Below the pieces are notes generated by a model, which was not told the origin of the DNA, made no database searches, and saw nothing but the letters and a program-made list of their open reading frames with translations. Shown here one piece after another: positions 5,199-5,701 of a stretch of 5,701 bases of DNA. The stretch's first letter is position 1, and each line of letters begins with the position of its first letter. The DNA comes from an uncultured Collinsella sp. (GTDB lineage Bacteria > Actinomycetota > Coriobacteriia > Coriobacteriales > Coriobacteriaceae), in the NCBI GenBank assembly GCA_902489855.1, contig CABUBS010000132.1, positions 1-5,701 of the forward strand, in the 5' to 3' direction. The position numbers were made by a program, and so were the translations under genes.

Positions 5199-5701
5199 GC
5201 CCAGGGAAAGGCAGAGGCCGCGGCCATGTTCTTGCGCACGAGCTCGTCGCGTACCTGAGCCAGGCCCTGCTCCATGCCCACCACATAGGTCTGCGGGTAC
5301 AGGAAGCGCTTGAAAGCTGCGTCCAGATGATCGAGCGCCCAAACACAGCGCTCGCGCGCGTCCTGGATGCTCTCACGCGGAGCCACTGCACTGCCATCGC
5401 GCACGATCGGCACCAGCAGCTCGCGATACTCAAGCTCCGACACATCGGTCACCAGGGCGGCATCATTCACGGCCACGAGGGTATTGCCGCGCGCGGCGCC
5501 CTCCCCCGCCAGATGGTCCTCGTCGTAGATCATGTCGCAGACCGGGCCGCCAAAGCCGTCGTAATAACGGCGCACGCGCTGCACGCCCGGGATCGTGCGC
5601 TTGTAGGGCTGCTCGGAGAGCTTGACCACCGGCGTCCATGGATCTGCCTCGCTCGCACGGCGGGCGGAAAGCTTGTACACGCCACCCAGCGCCGGCTGGT
5701 C
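5192..5701 (-). CDS. pncB: Nicotinate phosphoribosyltransferase, C-terminal part (runs off the window)
   Basis: This enzyme joins nicotinate to PRPP, with ATP hydrolysis, to make nicotinate mononucleotide, the entry step of the Preiss-Handler NAD salvage route in the cytoplasm. The 169 codons seen are the C-terminal part; the start and most of the catalytic barrel lie beyond 5701. The frame is open to the edge. It begins DQPALGGVYKLSA (visible residues 1-13), which matches the family's substrate-site segment. PVVKLSEQPYKRTIPGVQRV (24-43) corresponds to the conserved I/V-KLS...K.T.PG...V stretch. RELLVPIVRDGSAV (93-106) and the helical tail with FKRFLYPQTYVV (130-141) also fit the long, Firmicutes-type NAPRTases. 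The gene ends in AFPWAK. It reads toward proB on the same strand, with a hairpin over its stop codon. No metabolic link to proline is evident. Confidence 0.87.
   Translation of the reverse strand, partial: DQPALGGVYKLSARRASEADPWTPVVKLSEQPYKRTIPGVQRVRRYYDGFGGPVCDMIYDEDHLAGEGAARGNTLVAVNDAALVTDVSELEYRELLVPIVRDGSAVAPRESIQDARERCVWALDHLDAAFKRFLYPQTYVVGMEQGLAQVRDELVRKNMAAASAFPWAK

Overview
The window is GC-rich and gene-dense. It looks like the chromosome of an anaerobic actinobacterium of the Coriobacteriia, probably Collinsella or a close relative. This rests on protein style, codon use and the two families of short intergenic repeat, not on any database search. No stretch longer than about 120 bases lacks a gene, and I see no tRNA, rRNA, CRISPR array or complete insertion sequence.

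Left edge (1-288): the plus strand encodes only the helical C-terminal domain of a CarD/CdnL-type RNA-polymerase-binding regulator. It has no N-terminal domain, because an in-frame TGA lies at 1-3. On the opposite strand, positions 25 to 1 encode MFSIGQHV behind an AAGGAG, which is what the N-terminus of a CarD protein looks like. The two ends of one kind of protein therefore lie head to head on opposite strands, as if the N-terminal segment had been inverted. This is the most unusual thing in the window. It may be a switchable locus, a broken gene or an assembly chimera.

Middle (302-1052): a plus-strand HD-domain phosphohydrolase gene is bracketed by two copies of the same hairpin. Each has a 16-bp stem and an identical 9-nt loop, and one stem pair has changed in a compensatory way. 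The copies look like terminators derived from a dispersed repeat family.

Proline block (1066-5110): proA (minus), a serine aminopeptidase of the proline iminopeptidase family (plus) and proB (minus) follow. ProB and ProA catalyse the first two steps from glutamate to proline. The peptidase probably releases proline or other N-terminal residues from peptides, so the block may join proline synthesis with recovery; proC is not here. The peptidase is divergent from proA (112-bp gap) and convergent with proB. That second gap holds a tandem 18-bp repeat and a strong 19-bp hairpin terminator that abuts the proB stop codon.

Right edge (5192-5701): the C-terminal third or so of a nicotinate phosphoribosyltransferase (pncB, NAD salvage) reads toward proB on the same strand. 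The 81-bp gap holds a hairpin that overlaps the pncB stop codon and a possible 33-codon ORF that overlaps both neighbours.
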